8,768 nucleotides of DNA from NCBI GenBank assembly GCA_041477005.1, contig JBGOUJ010000323.1:1-8768 (forward strand), read 5' to 3'. The translations under genes and the position numbers were made by a program. How positions within the stretch are numbered: position 1 is the first letter of the stretch; each line of letters opens with the position of its first letter. Positions 5,123 to 8,768 of the stretch are shown here, one piece after another. The notes beneath the pieces are model-generated. The model searched no databases, was not told the origin of the DNA, and was given only the letters and a program-made list of their open reading frames with translations. The stretch comes from JBGOUJ01 sp041477005 (GTDB lineage Bacteria; Acidobacteriota; Terriglobia; Bryobacterales; JACQDG01).

Positions 5123-7549
5123 TTACGGTGACGGTTTCCCGGAAACGATTAACTTCGCCGTTACCGGCGGAATACTGTACGGCACGATCTCCTGGCCCTT
5201 GCCGGCCAAAGTGGAGGAGGAGTTCAACTCGATCTCGTATTCCCCGGGAGCGGCCGACGGCCCGGCTTCGCAACCCAGGCGGAATTCTGCGGCCTTGGAT
5301 GGCGCTTCCGCCGGCCGGCATGAGACCTGGAGCGGCAGGTTGTCGGCCTTGATGGTGACCGGCGCCGAGAAGGCCGGCTCCCAGCGGAGGCGGCCCGCCA
5401 ACTCCGCCTTGCCGCCGGGCTCGAGCGTCAGGGTTTTAGCCGGCGGCTCGATGGTGTAGCCCTGAACGATGTCGAAAGTGATCGCCGGCGCCGTGATCCG
5501 CTCTTCCCGGCCGTCGATCGTCACGGGCGCATCGAGCACCATATCGAACTTCATCGGCGGCGTCCCGACGGTCGTCACCAGGGTCATGGCGCCCGATTCG
5601 CCGCCTTCTTTGGAATCCCGGCGGACGACCCGCAGGTTGCCCACGCCGGGCACATTGTCGCCGTTGACCCGCCTGGGCAACGGGAGGCCGGGCTGGCGGC
5701 GGACGAACTTCCATTGGACGTCGGACTCCATGCCTTGCACCAATCGCACATACCGGGGCGAGACGACTTCGAGCGCGGCCGGGTTTTCCTTGGCAACCAT
5801 CGCCGGCAGTTCCAGGCCCAGCCAGGGGGCGGTGAAGGGCTTCTGGTTCACGCCGCGGATGGCCGTCAGCATCGCCGGCCCGCGGGCGTGGCGGCGGAGG
5901 ACCTCGCCGTCTTCCAGCTTCCCCTCACCAACGACGGCCAGTTCGAGCACTCTCGCTTTGACGCCGGGCTTCGGCGTGATCGTCAACTGCCCTTGCCGCG
6001 CGGAGCGGAGGCGGTTCTGCGCGCCGAGCTCCGCCGGGATATGGCCGCCATCTACGATCAGGTCGTCGGGCAGATCGGGGACGCGCAGGTCGATCGGTCC
6101 CATGTAGCCGCGCCGCTCGGCCGTCACGGCCACCACCGCGGTCCCCTGGGCGGGAATGTTCACAAAAGGCGTGGCTAGCGTCAGGGTGAAGTCCGGCGGC
6201 TGCTTCTGGGCCAGCAGGCGATAGCCGTAATCCGGGCCGCCGTGGCCAAGCAGGTCTTCTACAGTCACTGCGATCTCGTGGACATCGGCTGGGATCTTGA
6301 AAGCCAGGTACGGATCGACGGCGCTGTCGGCGGCCGAAACCAGCGACGTAAACTCCTTCTCTACGCCGGCGTCGCCGGCTGAGGCCAGCTTCTTGCCCTT
6401 TGCGTCGTAGACGGTGAGCAGGCCATAGAGGCGCGACGTGCCCAGGGTTGTATCTCGCAGCTCTACAAACCACGGCTGGCCGGGGGCGACGGCCAGCTTG
6501 TAACGGTCTACCTCGCCGGGCTTGAAAATACGGCCGTTGATGATCGTGCCGGGATCGAGCGAATGGACCTCCGAGCCAGCCGGCTCCAGGATCTCCGGCC
6601 GGTCGCTCAAGGCGAAGGGGAACGGCAGGCTCCCTGGAAGAGCGCCCTCCGGGGCGCCGCTTGGGGCGCGCTTGGGAGCGCCCTCCGCGCCGGGCAGGGA
6701 GACCATCGTGAAGTCGCCGCCCTTCAGATTGGGGTGTACCTGAACCGGCGCCGGCAGGTTGCCGCCGAATAGCTCCACCGCGACATCGCCGCCGCGCTTC
6801 CAACCCATCGGGAAAATGCCGTCGGCATAGGCGTAGGCGCCGATCTTCAGGCGGTAGAAATTCTGCGACTGGGCGCTGAATTTCGAGTCGTGCACCGCCA
6901 CGTAGTAGTCGCCCTCCTCGGGGAAGGCGGCCTCGACCCGCGCATCCACGCCGATACCCGGGGCATCGTCGTTGAACGCCAGCTCCTTGCCCGCGCCATC
7001 CAGGATCTGAACCACCGGATCGATGGCCGAGCCGGCGCGGCGGGCTTCCACTTCAAAGACCAGCCGCTCGCCGGCCCGGGCGTGGAAGCGATAGAAATCC
7101 TGATCCGGGCCGCGCAGCGTGCCGTTGATGGTAACGGGAATCGGAACCGCCTGCGCTTTGTCGGGCGAGTCGTTGAGGTACATCCCGCCCAGCGATTCCT
7201 CTTCGCTGACCTCGGGGAAGGCGCCTACGCTGAACAGCAGGATATTGGAAAGACCTTCCGGCGTCTCCACGCGAATCGGGTAAAGACCGATGGGGGCGTC
7301 CGGCTTAAGCTCGACCAGGAAGTTGATCTGGCCTTCGCCCATGCGGCCTTCTTTGGGCGCGAGCGGCGTGAACGCCGCCGGCAGGTTAGACCGGACCGTG
7401 GCGCCTTCCGACAGGCCGCTGCCCGAGAGCGCGATCGCGATCGCCTTGCCGCGCTGGGCGCCGTGCGGCTGGAGGTCCGTGAGCACGGGGCTCGCGCCCG
7501 AAAGGGGCGCGCAACAGGCAGCGGCGAGCAGACAGCCGATAAGGCGCAT
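5123..7549 (-). CDS. Secreted protein with two PPC-like (pre-peptidase C-terminal) regions
   Basis: The ATG at 7549 gives 808 aa and a typical signal peptide, MRLIGCLLAAACCAPLSGAS, probably cleaved near residue 19. A GTG nine bases earlier directly follows the upstream stop and would add only MFA; the ATG is preferred because AAGTGAG lies about 8 nt before it. An Ig/IPT-like beta region (about 22-108) is followed by a clear PPC region at about 134-236 (INGTLRGPDQDFYRFHARAG, then FEVEARRAGSAIDPVVQILD and DYYVAV). A second, more diverged PPC-like region lies at about 338-446 (INGRIFKPGEVDRYKLAVAP). The remainder looks like further beta-sandwich modules. PPC regions usually act as binding or processing appendages on secreted enzymes, but no protease or other catalytic domain is present. 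Its place between the cytochrome/WD40 gene and the DUF1549/DUF1553 gene recurs in the same phyla and suggests a shared extracytoplasmic assembly (inferred). It carries a low-complexity insert at about residues 286-306. Confidence 0.9.
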   Translation of the reverse strand: MRLIGCLLAAACCAPLSGASPVLTDLQPHGAQRGKAIAIALSGSGLSEGATVRSNLPAAFTPLAPKEGRMGEGQINFLVELKPDAPIGLYPIRVETPEGLSNILLFSVGAFPEVSEEESLGGMYLNDSPDKAQAVPIPVTINGTLRGPDQDFYRFHARAGERLVFEVEARRAGSAIDPVVQILDGAGKELAFNDDAPGIGVDARVEAAFPEEGDYYVAVHDSKFSAQSQNFYRLKIGAYAYADGIFPMGWKRGGDVAVELFGGNLPAPVQVHPNLKGGDFTMVSLPGAEGAPKRAPSGAPEGALPGSLPFPFALSDRPEILEPAGSEVHSLDPGTIINGRIFKPGEVDRYKLAVAPGQPWFVELRDTTLGTSRLYGLLTVYDAKGKKLASAGDAGVEKEFTSLVSAADSAVDPYLAFKIPADVHEIAVTVEDLLGHGGPDYGYRLLAQKQPPDFTLTLATPFVNIPAQGTAVVAVTAERRGYMGPIDLRVPDLPDDLIVDGGHIPAELGAQNRLRSARQGQLTITPKPGVKARVLELAVVGEGKLEDGEVLRRHARGPAMLTAIRGVNQKPFTAPWLGLELPAMVAKENPAALEVVSPRYVRLVQGMESDVQWKFVRRQPGLPLPRRVNGDNVPGVGNLRVVRRDSKEGGESGAMTLVTTVGTPPMKFDMVLDAPVTIDGREERITAPAITFDIVQGYTIEPPAKTLTLEPGGKAELAGRLRWEPAFSAPVTIKADNLPLQVSCRPAEAPSKAAEFRLGCEAGPSAAPGEYEIELNSSSTLAGKGQEIVPYSIPPVTAKLIVSGKPSP
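6640..6687. repeat. In-frame GC-rich repeat inside the PPC-domain gene
   Basis: GAGCGCCCTCCG occurs at 6640-6651 and again at 6676-6687, exactly 36 bases apart, so the reading frame is kept. Between the copies lie two near-identical units, GGGGCGCCGCTT and GGGGCGCGCTT. The region encodes part of an Ala/Pro/Gly-rich, loop-like stretch (APKRAPSGAPEGALPGS) between the first and second PPC-like regions. It could be replication slippage or a small inserted palindromic repeat. Confidence 0.55.
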
Positions 7550-7558
7550 GGCGAACAC

Positions 7559-8768
7559 TCACTTCTTGCTGATCAGCTTCTGTTCCAGGGGCACGGGCAC
7601 GAATTCCTGCAACAGCTTGCCCGAACTCGCCTCGTAGATTCGCACGCGGCCGTCAAAGCCGCCGGTGGCCAGTTGCCGGCCGTCGGGGCGGAAGGCCACG
7701 GCGTAGAGTCCGGCCTGGTGGCCTTTGCAGGTCGCCAGGCGTACTCCGGTCTCGGTCGCGTAAATCGACGCTTCATCCCCAGCCCCGGCGACCGCGATCT
7801 TGGTGCCGTCCGGGCTGAAGGCCAGGGCAAAAATCAGGCCTTCCTGCTTTTCGAACTTCCGGATCAGGGTCGTGTCGTCGGCGATCTTCATCGCGCGAGG
7901 ACGGTCCATCATGTAGAGATAGGGGATCCGTTCGTCACCGCCGATCAACACGAAGTCGCGCCGCGGATGCCGGGCGACGGCGGCCAACTGGTCGCGCAGC
8001 AAATTGACGTTCTCGATGAAGGCGCCGGTCGTGGCGTCGGTGAGCTTGGCGGCGCGGTCGCGGCCGACCGAGACGAGCCTCTTCCCATCGACGCCGAAGG
8101 CCGTGCCCAGCACCCAGTTCTCGTGGTGCGTGATCTTCAGCAGCTCTTTGCCGGTGGCTGCTTCGATCACCCGGACCGTGTTGTCGGCGCAGCCGACGGC
8201 GACCTTGGAATCGTCCGGTGAGATCGAGACGCCGAATACGGTGTCGCTCGAGACGGTGACCGAGCGCAGCAGCTTGCGGGAAGCGACATCCCAGAACTGC
8301 ACCTCGCCGAAGCGGGCCGGCGTGCCGCCGGCGGCCACCAGCATCTTGCCGTCGGAGGAGAATACGAGCGACTGAATCCGATCGGAGACGCCCAACAGAC
8401 GCGCGACCAATCCCGAGCCGTCCGCCTTGTGCAGCAGCACTTCCCGATAGCCGGGAACGGCCAGCGTCGCGCCGTCGGGCGAATAGGCGAGGGCCGTGAT
8501 CACCGGTGGCAGGTGATAGATCGGCGGTTTGTCCGGCGCCACGGTCTCACGCGCTTCGGCGGGCGTGTCGTCGCTCGCGCCCGCGGCGATCCAGCGGCGG
8601 AACAGCTCGATCTGCTCGGCAGCGAGCGGAGGCTGGTTGAAGGGCATGCGCGGCGCCAGGTCGCCTTTGAGTTGTCCGAGCAGGCGGCTCTTCCCGGGAG
8701 CGCCCGGCTCGAAGACCGGACCCTTGCCGCCTCCAGCTTTCAGGCCTTCGTAGCTGGTCAACAGCAGC
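7559..8768 (-). CDS. Planctomycete-type cytochrome c (PSCyt1) / WD40 repeat protein, C-terminal part (cut by right window edge)
   Basis: The reading frame is open to the window edge: the codons before the TTG at 8761 read Leu-Leu and fit the family pattern LLLTSYEGLKAGG, so the true start lies beyond 8768. Visible residues 1-62 (numbered from that TTG) form the second half of a PSCyt1 cytochrome c-like domain: GPVFEPGAPGKSRLLGQLKG, then PRMPF, whose Met39 is the likely distal heme ligand, then the terminal helix EQIELFRRWIAAGA. The heme-attaching Cys-His motif would be in the missing part. Residues 85-385 hold about six or seven WD40 blades, recognisable by SPDGATLAV, SSDGKMLVAAGG, SPDDSKVAVGCADNTVRV, SPDGTKIAVAGAGDEASIY and RPDGRQLATGGFDGRVRIYE. 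This makes a beta-propeller, probably extracytoplasmic and used for protein binding. It is the first visible gene of the operon; its TGA stop is 9 nt from the ATG of the PPC gene. Confidence 0.9.
   Translation of the reverse strand, partial: LLLTSYEGLKAGGGKGPVFEPGAPGKSRLLGQLKGDLAPRMPFNQPPLAAEQIELFRRWIAAGASDDTPAEARETVAPDKPPIYHLPPVITALAYSPDGATLAVPGYREVLLHKADGSGLVARLLGVSDRIQSLVFSSDGKMLVAAGGTPARFGEVQFWDVASRKLLRSVTVSSDTVFGVSISPDDSKVAVGCADNTVRVIEAATGKELLKITHHENWVLGTAFGVDGKRLVSVGRDRAAKLTDATTGAFIENVNLLRDQLAAVARHPRRDFVLIGGDERIPYLYMMDRPRAMKIADDTTLIRKFEKQEGLIFALAFSPDGTKIAVAGAGDEASIYATETGVRLATCKGHQAGLYAVAFRPDGRQLATGGFDGRVRIYEASSGKLLQEFVPVPLEQKLISKK

Noticed and set aside
7511..7534. Lipobox in the PPC protein signal peptide (AAAC or AACC)
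   Set aside because: There is no Leu at position -3 relative to either cysteine, and a normal signal peptidase I site lies just downstream, so I do not call it a lipoprotein.
7556..7558. GTG as the start codon of the PPC protein
   Set aside because: It abuts the upstream stop with poor ribosome binding site spacing. The ATG three codons later has better spacing and begins a clean signal peptide.
6890..8221. 443-codon open frame on the plus strand, opposite the WD40 and PPC genes
   Set aside because: It spans two well-supported minus-strand genes with recognisable domains. Long antisense frames are expected from their GC-rich third positions. The translation shows no recognisable domain.
8759..8761. 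TTG as the start codon of the WD40 protein
   Set aside because: The frame stays open upstream to the edge, and the residues before it fit the cytochrome domain pattern, so the gene is simply cut by the window.

Overview
The window reads almost entirely on the minus strand, so transcription runs from right to left. It is GC-rich, and the three large genes on the right use mostly G or C at third codon positions. The combination of a planctomycete-type cytochrome c/WD40 protein, a pre-peptidase C-terminal (PPC) domain protein and a PSCyt2/DUF1549/DUF1553 protein is characteristic of Planctomycetota, Verrucomicrobiota and the Bryobacterales (Solibacter-like) Acidobacteriota. A Solibacter-like acidobacterium is my best guess, but no phylogenetic marker is present to settle it.

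Right part (8768 down to 2181): four tightly packed genes form an apparent operon. The first is the 3' part of a cytochrome-c-domain/WD40 protein, cut by the window edge. After 9 nt comes a secreted PPC-domain protein of 808 aa. After 30 nt comes an exported 810-aa protein with Ig-like segments, two heme-type Cys-His motifs and the DUF1549 and DUF1553 regions. Its stop overlaps the ATG of an unknown 160-aa gene (ATGA). The first three are probably exported and would act outside the cytoplasmic membrane. Their biochemical role is not established. The DUF1501 gene that often accompanies DUF1549/DUF1553 genes is not in this window.

Middle part (2180 to 1566): a short gap holding a possible 14-codon ORF, then an unknown 122-aa gene, then a 109-bp non-coding element. 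The element has 13-bp perfect terminal inverted repeats flanked on both sides by CTAG, and looks like a miniature inverted-repeat transposable element (MITE). Beside it lies a perfect 16-bp palindrome that also begins and ends in CTAG.

Left part (1565 to 1): a membrane-anchored protein with a von Willebrand A-like region, a carboxypeptidase-regulatory-like beta domain and a C-terminal region resembling DUF2135/YfaP. Its start codon is only 12 nt from the CTAG flank of the element. After 30 nt comes the start of a small membrane protein that runs off the left edge. These two genes look like a separate unit whose leader region has been interrupted by the element.

No tRNA, rRNA, CRISPR array or clear intrinsic terminator was seen. 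No gene-free stretch exceeds 300 bases; the longest is 1566-1743, holding the element and the palindrome.
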